A DNA stretch of 64,000 nt from NCBI RefSeq assembly GCF_022701295.1, contig NZ_CP033204.1, forward strand, positions 1,178,001 through 1,242,000, read 5' to 3'. The notes beneath the pieces are model-generated. The model was not told where the DNA came from and did not search any database. It saw only the letters and a list, made by a program, of their open reading frames with translations. This DNA comes from Sphingopyxis sp. YF1. GTDB taxonomy: Bacteria > Pseudomonadota > Alphaproteobacteria > Sphingomonadales > Sphingomonadaceae. Positions 44,758-52,712 of the stretch are shown piece after piece. How positions within the stretch are numbered: position 1 is the stretch's first letter; the number at the start of each line of letters is the position of its first letter. The position numbers and the translations under genes were made by a program.

Positions 44758-45855
44758 TCAATCCTTCCCGGCGATCTTGATATCCTTGCCGAGCAAAGTC
44801 TTCACATAGATGCGCTGGACCAGCACATAGACGACCACCGTCAGCGGCGCCGCGAGCAGCACGCCGAGGAAGCCGAACAGGATGCCCGCCGCGACCACCG
44901 CGAAGAGCAGCACCGCGGGCGGCACGTCGACCGCCTGTTTCTGGATCATCGGCTGCAGGAAATTGCCCTGGAGCTGCTGGATGGCAAGGAAAAGCAGCAA
45001 GGTCCACAGCGCGGTCATCGGCGACACGGTGAAGGCGAGCAGCACCGCGGGCACCCCGGCGATGATCGGCCCGACCATTGGGATGATGTCGAGCAGCCCG
45101 GCGATCAGCCCGAGCCCGCCCGCGGCGGGCACGCCGAGCGCCGCGAGCCCCGCCCAGGTCAGCGCCGCGACGACGAGCGACGACACCGCCTGCCCGAGCA
45201 TCCAGCCCTTGAGCCCGCGCGCCGCATCGCCGATCGCGAGCGACGCCGTTTCCTCGGCGCGTTGCGGCAGGAGGAGGAGGAGGCCGCGCCGGTAGGTCGC
45301 GGGATCGCCCGCGAGGAAGATCGCCGCGACGAGCACAAGCACGAAATCGGCGATGCCGCTTCCCGCCGCAAGCGCATAGCCGCCCGCCTGCGAAGCGAGG
45401 CGCGAGATGTCGTCGCCGCCGACCGCGGCGAGCTCGCGCACCTGTTCACCGAGCCCGTAGCGGTCGAGGAACGCCTCGACCCCCTGCAGCGCGGCGGGAA
45501 TTTTCTGGCGGATCGTATCGACCTCGCTGGCAAGCTGCGATCCGAACAGCATGAAGGCCCCGGCGAAGATCGCGACGATCCCCGCCACCGACAGCGCGAG
45601 CGCAATGCCGCGTCCGATCCGTGTCTTTCGGTGAATCCAGTCGGCGATCGCATCGAAGATCGCGCCGAGTACCACCGCCGCGAAGACGAGCATGAAGAAG
45701 CGCGTGAGCTCGATCAGCAGCAACGCGACCCCGGTGATCGCGAGTATGATCAGCGTCGCTCCGGCGATCCGCCCGGGGCCGAAGCCCGGCGCGGGTTCGG
45801 CTTTTGCACGGGGTTTCGCGGCGGGCGCCGTCGGCGGCCTGGTTTTTTCGGTCAT
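44758..45855 (-). CDS. AI-2E / PerM family membrane transporter
   Basis: A 365-residue protein with about seven to eight hydrophobic segments (for example residues 30-70, 85-108, 165-182, 215-260, 275-340). The family signature lies in GLIAGLLDIIPMVGPIIAGVPA and the long GNFLQPMIQKQAV loop before the last helices. Some members export autoinducer-2, others are Na+/H+ antiporters or of unknown substrate, so the substrate is left open. Convergent with calB. Confidence 0.9.
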   Translation of the reverse strand: MTEKTRPPTAPAAKPRAKAEPAPGFGPGRIAGATLIILAITGVALLLIELTRFFMLVFAAVVLGAIFDAIADWIHRKTRIGRGIALALSVAGIVAIFAGAFMLFGSQLASEVDTIRQKIPAALQGVEAFLDRYGLGEQVRELAAVGGDDISRLASQAGGYALAAGSGIADFVLVLVAAIFLAGDPATYRRGLLLLLPQRAEETASLAIGDAARGLKGWMLGQAVSSLVVAALTWAGLAALGVPAAGGLGLIAGLLDIIPMVGPIIAGVPAVLLAFTVSPMTALWTLLLFLAIQQLQGNFLQPMIQKQAVDVPPAVLLFAVVAAGILFGFLGVLLAAPLTVVVYVLVQRIYVKTLLGKDIKIAGKD

Positions 45856-45988
45856 GCGCGCACCTTATCGGCGCCGTCGCCGCACGCAACCGCCGCCGTG
45901 CGCTTATCGCTGGACGGCGAGGGGGCTGTTGTGGCAACGGCTGCACGCACCGGCGCGGGGGTGAATCGAAACCACCGCGCCTCCACGG

Positions 45989-46073
45989 GCCCCTGTGGTG
46001 AAATTGGTAGACGCGCTCGACTCAAAATCGAGTTCCGCAAGGAGTGCTGGTTCGAGTCCGGCCAGGGGCACCA
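45989..46073 (+). tRNA. tRNA-Leu (anticodon CAA)
   Basis: The acceptor stem GCCCCTG pairs with CAGGGGC, followed by A and an encoded CCA. The anticodon stem CTCGA/TCGAG encloses loop CTCAAAA, giving anticodon CAA (reads UUG). The long variable arm (class II) and TTCGAGTCC T-arm are present. Length 85 bases. The 3' end abuts a recombinase remnant, consistent with use as an integration site. Confidence 0.96.
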
Positions 46074-46350
46074 TTTCGGAACAAAGCCGGGCACCGCGCA
46101 CGATTTTTTTCGCAACCTCCGCGACGAGCGCTTGCAGCAGATTGCGCTTGGAGCCGAGAATTCGAACCTCGTCAGCCGGCACTTTCACCTGCTGTGCAAC
46201 CGCCTTCGGGCATTCAGCGCTGAGCGACGCCGTCGCCCATGCCGCGGCGGTCTCTGCCTGATCGCTTGTCGCCTCGAGAGTCTCTATGCGATCCTTGAGG
46301 TCCAGATCGTCCACGCCGGCAATGCCGTTTTCGATCGCATCATGTCGCCG
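46074..46350 (-). pseudogene. C-terminal remnant of a site-specific serine recombinase
   Basis: The frame contains AGVDDLDLKDRIETLEATSD and, 35 residues later, VKVPADEVRILGSKRNLLQALVA. Both are hallmarks of the C-terminal part of serine recombinases of alphaproteobacteria, whose genes often end by reading into the opposite strand of a tRNA gene, as here. The segment usually found between these two blocks is missing, and the whole catalytic N-terminus is absent. An element once integrated at this tRNA-Leu is the simplest explanation. Confidence 0.65.
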
Positions 46351-46467
46351 CAATGTCTGCTTTTTGGAATGGAGATCGCCGCATGGGATTTCCGCCTCTC
46401 CCAACAATAAGCTATCTGCAATCCATGGTGAAAGAGACACGGATACGGTCGACGACGGAGGCTGTTC

Positions 46468-46700
46468 TGATCTGCCCCTTCTGAGTGGTCCAAAATTGAT
46501 GATATTTTGGATTACGAAGGAAAATGTGAATGCCGGCCAAGAAGCACCGCCCGGAAGAGATTATCGGCAAGCTGCGTGAAGCGGAGGTTGTGCTGGCGCA
46601 GGGCGCCACGACGGCGGAAGCGTGTCGGCGGATCGCGATCAGCGAGCAGACCTATTGTCGTTGGCGCAAGGAATAGGGTGGCCTGAAGATCGATCAGGCG
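46468..46700 (+). mobile_element. IS3-family remnant: left end and broken orfA
   Basis: TGATCTGCCCCTTCTGAG (from 46468) looks like an IS3-type terminal inverted repeat. ATG 46530 opens a typical orfA: MPAKKHRPEEIIGKLREAEV ... EACRRIAISEQTYCRWRKE, a helix-turn-helix transposase start. After 48 codons a TAG replaces the usual Tyr codon; the next codons still read GGLKIDQAR as in intact copies, then homology stops. orfB and the right end are gone. The remnant runs directly into the MFS fragment. Confidence 0.8.
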
Positions 46701-47614
46701 CGTCGGGAGAGGCGGCTGCGACGCCGACGATGTACGCTCTCATCGGCGACGTATTTCCTCCGGTGAAACGTCCGCTGGCGCTCGCGATTGCCGGCTTGGG
46801 CTCGTCGATCGGCTCTTTCGTGGCCCTCTGGTTCGGTGGTTACATCATCGAGCAGTGGGGCTGGCGCCAGGCGTTTGTGATGTTCGGCGGCATCGGCGTT
46901 GCGGTCGCGATCCTTGTCGTCGCGTTGATGCCGGAGCCTCGCAGGCTGAAGCCCAAGAACGACACCAAGAGTCCGCCCCTGCTGGTGCAAGCGCGGAGCC
47001 TGCTCTCCATCGGCGCCTACCGGTGGTTGCTCGTCGGGACGCTGTTCGGCTCGATGGCCATGTATTCCTTCACCAGGCTGCCTTCTTTCTACATGCGGGT
47101 GCATGACTGGACGCCTTCAACGACCGGGTTCTGGCTGGGGATCGTCGTCGGCGTAACCGGGATCGGCGGCGGGCTGGTCATTGGTGCACTGGCCGGTCAT
47201 TGGAGCAAGACGGACTTGGCCGCGCCAAACAAGCTGTGCGTGCTTTTGCTGCTGATCGGCGCGCCTTTCATGTTCGTGACGCTCTTCGCTCCGTCTCCGA
47301 TGGTTTCGATCCTGGCCTTCGCGTTGCCGGCGATATGAATTCAGGGCTACTCGATACCCATCCACGCGGCTCAGCAAAACCTTGCGCCCGATGACTCGCG
47401 CGCCCTTGCCGCCTCGCTGGGGATCATCGTGACGAACCTGGGCGGTCTTTCGCTCAGGGCGGGCTTGGTCGGTCTGATCTCCGACGTGCTCAAGGATTAC
47501 GGGGTGGACGAAACCTTGCGCTTTGCTCTGATCCTGGTTCCCGCCGTCTCCGTCATCGGCGCCGCGGCATTCTGGCGATCTGCACAGCTTATGCCCCGCA
47601 CAGCGGTGGATTGA
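46701..47614 (+). pseudogene. Truncated and interrupted MFS transporter
   Basis: From about 46701 the frame reads GEAAATPTMYALIGDVFPP, an MFS motif normally near helix 4, so about the first third is lost at the IS junction. It continues as good MFS sequence to an in-frame TGA at 47336-47338, after which the same frame goes on (IQGYSIPIHAAQQ ... RFALILVPAVSVIG) to a TGA ending at 47614. A truncated start plus a nonsense codon make it non-functional. The 47615-47770 stretch shows nothing. Confidence 0.8.
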
Positions 47615-47770
47615 AGCCCTTGTAATCTCTCCATTGGCGTGCGCCACGGCGGGGCCGGAGAGACGGTTTTCTGCTAGGCCCTTTTCGGCCCGCCTCGCCT
47701 GCCGCTACCCGGGCGCATTTCCGGCTTGCGCAAGGATGCCGGCTCGGGATGGTGTGGCGTCTTTGCCGGC

Positions 47771-48478
47771 TCAGCCGCCCGGGGCCTCGGCGATCCTGCT
47801 TATTGTCTCGGGTGACACTATAATCAGCCCCTGCCTCCGGCTGGCCAGCAGGCCCCGACGCTCCCAATTCGCAAGAATTCGGCTGGCGGTGTGAAGCGTC
47901 GTTCCCGCAATGTCTGCAATGTCCTTGCGCCGCAGTGGAAATTCGATCCGGATGCCATCACCGGTCGGGCGGCCGGCCTGATCGAGCAGCCGCAACAGGG
48001 TGCGTGCGACCCGGCGATCGGCGCTCTGCGTCGCCAGCTCGCGCAGCCGTTCCTGCGTTTCGCCGATACGCTTGCCGAGGATTGCGATCATGTTGATCGC
48101 TACGCCTGAATGCTGTTCCATCAGCGCCAGCAGGGCGAGAGGATCCCAGCTGATTTCGACCGAGTCGGTCATCGTCGTTGCATCGGCGGGATAAAGTCCG
48201 TCGGTCAGTACCGGTACGCAGCCGAATATTTCACCCGGGCCGATCAGGCGGATCAATATTTCTTCGCCGTCGCTTCCGGATTGCGTGATGCGAACGCTGC
48301 CCGACAGCAATGCATGGGCGCGGCCGGCGTGCTCGCCCTGGTCGAAGATCCGCATATTCCCGGGAATCCGCCGCATCTGCGCCGCTGCAGCGGTCTTGCG
48401 CCGGATATCGGCAGGGAGCGCCGCCATCAGTGCAAGGCCGGCCAGATCATCGGCGTCGGGACGGGAAATGGTCGTCAC
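47771..48478 (-). CDS. Crp/Fnr-family regulator of the NO-detoxification cluster (NnrR/Dnr-like)
   Basis: A 235-residue activator: an N-terminal cNMP-binding fold (RIFDQGEHAGRAHALLSGSVRI, IGPGEIFGCVPV), a dimer helix, and a C-terminal winged helix RKDIADIAGTTLHTASRILANWERRGLL. Only one cysteine is present in the sensor, so an FNR-type iron-sulfur cluster is ruled out; heme-based NO sensing as in Dnr/NnrR is likely from context. GTG 48478 is the start; a TTG at 48514 would cover the palindrome. It is divergent from cupin-norB-nnrS and an NnrR-type palindrome lies 22 bases before its start. Confidence 0.88.
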   Translation of the reverse strand: MTTISRPDADDLAGLALMAALPADIRRKTAAAAQMRRIPGNMRIFDQGEHAGRAHALLSGSVRITQSGSDGEEILIRLIGPGEIFGCVPVLTDGLYPADATTMTDSVEISWDPLALLALMEQHSGVAINMIAILGKRIGETQERLRELATQSADRRVARTLLRLLDQAGRPTGDGIRIEFPLRRKDIADIAGTTLHTASRILANWERRGLLASRRQGLIIVSPETISRIAEAPGG

Positions 48479-48499
48479 GGGGCAGACCCTAAGGCCCTG

Positions 48500-48515
48500 T
48501 TTGCGCCAGCGCAAA
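48500..48515. promoter_or_regulatory. NnrR-type binding palindrome
   Basis: TTTGCGC-CA-GCGCAAA is a perfect 7+2+7 palindrome and contains TTGCG-N4-CGCAA, the NnrR box pattern reported in alphaproteobacteria. It lies between the regulator start and the norB operon and could serve autoregulation and activation of norB. Confidence 0.65.
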
Positions 48516-48591
48516 TTGCACTTGTGCGTTTCGCGCTATTTTCCGGGCGGTCGGATGCACACCCGATTTCGGCGCGAATGGAGAATGGCAG

Positions 48592-48768
48592 ATGTTCTGT
48601 CCGGAGTGCGGAGAAATCGTCGGGCCGGGACCGCTGGATCTGCGGCACCCCGGTCGCCGCGCGGCTGAAACCGCGGAGAGCAGGTTGCGGGCGATTTTCG
48701 GCGGGCGCAATTGGTTTCGATCGTGGCGGAGCGCGGGCAGGCAACGTCGCTGCGTCCGGGAGGATTGA
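48592..48768 (+). CDS. Possible 58-residue protein with CPxCG start
   Basis: ATG 48592 opens MFCPECGEIVGPGPLDLR, resembling half of a zinc ribbon, and the frame ends 3 bases before the cupin start. The rest is Arg-rich with no second cysteine pair, so it may be untranslated leader. No strong ribosome site (GGCAG) is present. Confidence 0.25.
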   Translation: MFCPECGEIVGPGPLDLRHPGRRAAETAESRLRAIFGGRNWFRSWRSAGRQRRCVRED

Positions 48769-48770
48769 TC

Positions 48771-49103
48771 ATGGCGATACGTCATTCGCGATCCGGCGAG
48801 CCGGTGCGTCTGGGGTCGATCGGCGACGCCGCGACACGGACCGTGGCGCTTGCGCGCACGCCGGCTTTCGAGGCCGTCCATCTGGTTGTGCGCGCCGGTG
48901 ATTCAATAGCTTCGCACCGCGTTGCGGGCGCGATGACGCTTTATTGCATCGCTGGCCATGTGCGTTTCGAGGGCGGTTCGCCGCCCGAACTTGGGACCGG
49001 CGACTGGCTGTATCTCGATCCCGGCACACCGCACGCGCTGGAGGCGGTGACCGACACGTCGCTGCTGCTGACGATATTGTTCGATCAATCCGGCAAAAAG
49101 TGA
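48771..49103 (+). CDS. Small cupin-domain protein
   Basis: A 110-residue single-cupin protein. ATG 48771 follows GGGAGG. The beta-barrel has FEAVHLVVRAGDSIASHRVAG (first half) and GTGDWLYLDPGTPHALEAV (second half). Metal ligands are reduced to H in SHRV and H in TPHAL, so metal binding is possible but incomplete. It precedes norB by 52 bases in a probable NO-stress operon; such cupins are common there but uncharacterised. Confidence 0.8.
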   Translation: MAIRHSRSGEPVRLGSIGDAATRTVALARTPAFEAVHLVVRAGDSIASHRVAGAMTLYCIAGHVRFEGGSPPELGTGDWLYLDPGTPHALEAVTDTSLLLTILFDQSGKK

Positions 49104-49155
49104 CTGGCGCCCACATTGGGCGTGCGAGGACGCGTTGAAAGGACAGGGGGTTTTC

Positions 49156-51405
49156 ATGGGCGAATATCGCAGGCTCTGGTGGACGTTGATCGCGGTCCTG
49201 ACCGTCACCTTCGCCATATTGGGGGTGTCGGGGGTCGAGGTCTATCGCAAAGCGCCGCCCATCCCGGCGCAGGTCGTCACCGCCTCGGGCGAGGTGCTGA
49301 TGACCCGCGACGATATTCTGACCGGCCAGACGGCATGGCAGAGCACCGGCGGAATGCAGCTCGGTTCGATCTGGGGGCACGGCGCCTATCAGGCCCCCGA
49401 CTGGTCCGCCGACTGGCTGCACCGCGAACTGACCGCCTGGCTCGGCCTTGCGGCCGAGGAGAGCTACGGCAAGGCGTTCGACGCGCTCGATGTCGAACAG
49501 AAAGCCGCGCTGACGCACGGGCTGAAACAGGAATATCGGCACAACAGCCTCGACCCCGCGACGGGCACGGTCACCGTTTCGGACCGTCGCGCCCGGGCCA
49601 TCGTCCTGACCGCCGATCATTTTGACCGCCTCTACGGCAGCGATCCCGCGCTGCGGTCGATGCGCGACAATTATGCGATGAAGGAGGACACGCTGCCCGA
49701 TCCCGCCAGGCGGGCGGCGCTCACCGATTTCTTCTTCTGGACCGCGTGGGCGGCGTCGACCGAACGGCCGGGCACGATCGCCACCTACACTAACAACTGG
49801 CCACCCGAACCGCTGATCGGCAACCAGCCGACGCCGGAAAATATCCTGTGGTCGCTCGCCTGCGTCGTCATCCTGATCGCAGGCGTCGGTGCGCTCATCT
49901 GGGGCTGGGCGTTTTTGCGCCGGCACGACGATACACCGCCCGTCGCCGCAGAGCGCGATCCGCTGACCCTCGCGGCGCTGACGCCGTCGCAGCGCGCGCT
50001 CGGCAAATATCTGTTCGTGGTGCTCGCGCTCTTTGTCTTTCAGGTGTTTATCGGCGGCTTCACCGCCCATTATACGATCGAGGGACAAAGCTTTTACGGC
50101 ATCGATGTCTCGCAATGGTTTCCCTATGCGCTGACCCGCACATGGCACGTGCAGAGCGCGGTGCTGTGGATCGCGACGGCCTTCCTCGCCGCGGGCCTGT
50201 TTCTCGCGCCGGTCATCCACGGCGGCGACCCGAAGCATCAGAAGCTGGGAGTCGACATCCTCTTCTGGGCGCTGCTCCTCGTCGTCGTCGGGTCGTTTGC
50301 CGGCAATTATCTGGCGATCGCGCAGACGATGCCGACCGAACTCGGCTTCTGGCTCGGGCATCAGGGATATGAATATCTCGACCTCGGGCGGGTCTGGCAG
50401 ATCGCGCTGTTCGGCGGACTGCTCTTCTGGCTGGTGCTGATGCTGCGCGGCATGCTGCCCGCGTTGCGCAAGGGGGAGGGCGACAGGAACCTGCTCGCGC
50501 TGCTCACCATCGCCACCGTCGCGATCGGGCTCTTCTATGGTTCGGGCCTCTTCTATGGCGAGCGCACGCACATCACGATCATGGAATATTGGCGCTGGTG
50601 GGTGGTCCATTTGTGGGTCGAGGGGATTTTCGAGGTGTTCGCGACCGCGGCGCTCGCCTTCATCTTCGCGTCGATGGGACTGGTCTCGAAGCGCATCGCG
50701 ACTGCGGCCAGCCTTGCGTCGGCGTCGCTCTTCATGGTCGGCGGCGTGCCGGGCACCTTCCACCATCTCTACTTCTCCGGAACGACGACGCCGGTCATGG
50801 CGGTGGGCGCCGCGTTCAGTGCGCTCGAGGTGGTGCCGCTGATCGTGCTCGGTTACGAAGCGTGGGAGCATTGGAGCCTGCGCAACCGCGCGCCGTGGAT
50901 GCGTCCGCTGCGCTGGCCGCTGATGTGTTTCGTCGCGGTCGCCTTCTGGAACATGCTCGGCGCGGGCGTCTTCGGTTTCATGATCAACACGCCGGTCGCG
51001 CTCTTCTATCTTCAGGGATTGAACACCACCGCGGTCCACGCGCATGCCGCGCTGTTCGGGGTCTATGGCTTCCTCGCGCTGGGTTTCACGCTCCTCGTGC
51101 TGCGCTACATCCGACCCGAGATCGCGTTCAGCGAGCGGTTGATGCGGACCGGTTTCTGGGGGCTCAACGCCGGCCTCGTGCTGATGATCTTCACCAGCCT
51201 GCTGCCCGTCGGCCTGTTCCAGTTCGAAGCCAGCGTGACGACGGGCATGTGGTATGCGCGCAGCGACGAATTCCTGCAGCAGGATTTCCTCGAAACGCTG
51301 CGCTGGGTCCGCACCTTTGGCGATGTCGTGTTCATTCTCGGCGCAGTCGCGGTGGCCTGGCAGGTCGTGATCCTCAGCCTGTGGCGCAAGGGCGCGCGGG
51401 CGTGA
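49156..51405 (+). CDS. norB: Quinol-dependent nitric oxide reductase (qNOR)
   Basis: Reduces two NO to N2O in the inner membrane, taking electrons from quinol. At 749 residues it is the single-subunit form: an N-terminal helix, a long periplasmic region (GQTAWQSTGGMQLGSIWGHG), then twelve helices of the heme-copper oxidase type with histidines in RTWHVQSAV, VVHLWVEG, TFHHLYFSG and VHAHAALFG. No CxxCH motif exists, so no cytochrome c subunit is needed. ATG 49156 has AGGGGG six bases upstream. No nitrite reductase is near, so it more likely detoxifies NO than completes denitrification. The stop overlaps nnrS. Confidence 0.95.
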   Translation: MGEYRRLWWTLIAVLTVTFAILGVSGVEVYRKAPPIPAQVVTASGEVLMTRDDILTGQTAWQSTGGMQLGSIWGHGAYQAPDWSADWLHRELTAWLGLAAEESYGKAFDALDVEQKAALTHGLKQEYRHNSLDPATGTVTVSDRRARAIVLTADHFDRLYGSDPALRSMRDNYAMKEDTLPDPARRAALTDFFFWTAWAASTERPGTIATYTNNWPPEPLIGNQPTPENILWSLACVVILIAGVGALIWGWAFLRRHDDTPPVAAERDPLTLAALTPSQRALGKYLFVVLALFVFQVFIGGFTAHYTIEGQSFYGIDVSQWFPYALTRTWHVQSAVLWIATAFLAAGLFLAPVIHGGDPKHQKLGVDILFWALLLVVVGSFAGNYLAIAQTMPTELGFWLGHQGYEYLDLGRVWQIALFGGLLFWLVLMLRGMLPALRKGEGDRNLLALLTIATVAIGLFYGSGLFYGERTHITIMEYWRWWVVHLWVEGIFEVFATAALAFIFASMGLVSKRIATAASLASASLFMVGGVPGTFHHLYFSGTTTPVMAVGAAFSALEVVPLIVLGYEAWEHWSLRNRAPWMRPLRWPLMCFVAVAFWNMLGAGVFGFMINTPVALFYLQGLNTTAVHAHAALFGVYGFLALGFTLLVLRYIRPEIAFSERLMRTGFWGLNAGLVLMIFTSLLPVGLFQFEASVTTGMWYARSDEFLQQDFLETLRWVRTFGDVVFILGAVAVAWQVVILSLWRKGARA

Positions 51406-52613
51406 CCCGGGCGATAGCCGCCGACGGGGACGGCCGGGACAGGGCGCCGCCGCTATGGCTTCGGGGCGGCTATCGGCTGTTGTTCGGGTGCGGCGCGTTG
51501 TGGGCGGTGGCAGTCGTCGTCCTGTGGCTCGGTGCGTTCGGCGGATACTGGACGCTGCCGACCGCGATGACGCCGCTCGCCTGGCACCAGCACGAGATGC
51601 TGTTCGGTTATCTCGGCGCGGTGATCGGCGGTTTCGTCAGCGCGGCGATCCCCAACTGGACCGGGCGCCCGACGGTGAAGGGCTGGCCCGTCGCGGCCGT
51701 CGTCCTCCTGTGGTTCGCGGCGCGACTGGCGATCCTGTTTTCGGCGACGGTGCCGCTACCGATCGGGGCGGTGCTCGATGTCGCCTATCCCCTCTTCCTT
51801 CTTGCCTATGCCGCGCGCGAGATCGTCGCGTCGGGCAACCGTAACAAGCCGATCCTCGTCATCCTCTTCCTGTTCGCCATCGCCTACGCGCTCGATCATG
51901 CCGCGATGATGGGGGCACTCGCCGACCCTGCGTGGGGCATGCGGATGGGCTTTGCGCTGATCCTGCTGCTGATTTCGCTGATCGGCGGCCGGATCACGCC
52001 CGCCTTCACCCGTAACTGGCTGGTGCGGCAGGGCACGGCCGAGGGGCTGCCGGTCATGCCGGGGCGGTTCGACATGGGGGCGATCGGGATTACCGCGCTC
52101 GCGCTCGCGGCATGGGTTCTGGCGCCCGCCGGTTCGATCGCGGGCGGGCTGCTGGTGCTGGCGGGCGGCGTGCAGGCGGCTCGTCTCGCGCGCTGGGCGG
52201 GGATCAGGGCACGACGCGATCCGCTCGTCCTTGTCCTCCATATCTCCTATGCTTGGTTGCCGATCGGCCTGATCCTGCTCGGCGGCACGATCCTGTATCC
52301 GTTCATGCCGGTTTCGAGTGCCGTGCACGCGCTGGCCGCCGGTGCGATGGCGACGATGACATTGGCGGTGATGACGCGCGCGACGCGCGGCCACACCGGT
52401 CGCCCGCTCGAGGCCGACTGCGCGACGGTCGCCATCTATGCGCTGGTGCATCTGGGCGCGCTGCTGCGCGTGAGCGCGCCCTTGCTCCCGTTCGATTATG
52501 GGCGCACCGTCGAAGTCGCCGGCGGGCTGTGGGGCGCCGCGTTCCTGCTGTTTGTTGCGGTCTACGGGCCGATGGCGCTGCGGCCCGTTTCCCGGGCCGG
52601 AACGGGCGCTTGA
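51402..52613 (+). CDS. nnrS: NnrS family membrane protein
   Basis: A 403-residue protein with about twelve hydrophobic segments. Family marks are TPLAWHQHEMLFGYLGAVIGGF near residue 62, IGGRITPAFTRNWL and RATRGHTGR. NnrS is a heme- and copper-containing protein that relieves NO stress and belongs to NnrR-type regulons. GTG 51402 overlaps the norB stop as GTGA, so the two are coupled. It ends convergently with the amidohydrolase gene, 99 bases apart. Confidence 0.92.
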   Translation: MTRAIAADGDGRDRAPPLWLRGGYRLLFGCGALWAVAVVVLWLGAFGGYWTLPTAMTPLAWHQHEMLFGYLGAVIGGFVSAAIPNWTGRPTVKGWPVAAVVLLWFAARLAILFSATVPLPIGAVLDVAYPLFLLAYAAREIVASGNRNKPILVILFLFAIAYALDHAAMMGALADPAWGMRMGFALILLLISLIGGRITPAFTRNWLVRQGTAEGLPVMPGRFDMGAIGITALALAAWVLAPAGSIAGGLLVLAGGVQAARLARWAGIRARRDPLVLVLHISYAWLPIGLILLGGTILYPFMPVSSAVHALAAGAMATMTLAVMTRATRGHTGRPLEADCATVAIYALVHLGALLRVSAPLLPFDYGRTVEVAGGLWGAAFLLFVAVYGPMALRPVSRAGTGA

Positions 52614-52712
52614 GATCGGGTTTCAAGCGGGGACATGGCCGTGCAGCGCAAGCCTGTCCTTCGCGGCCGGCGGGCGGTGGCCAGTGGCCAAACGGAAGCG
52701 CGTCGCCGCCGG

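Noticed and set aside
45904..46440. Intact 178-residue minus-strand gene across tRNA-Leu
   Set aside because: Its last part is the antisense of the tRNA and its first part lacks homology; only the middle is a recombinase remnant.
48769..51045. Long minus-strand frame opposite norB
   Set aside because: Shadow of norB, which has all heme-ligand histidines in the plus frame.
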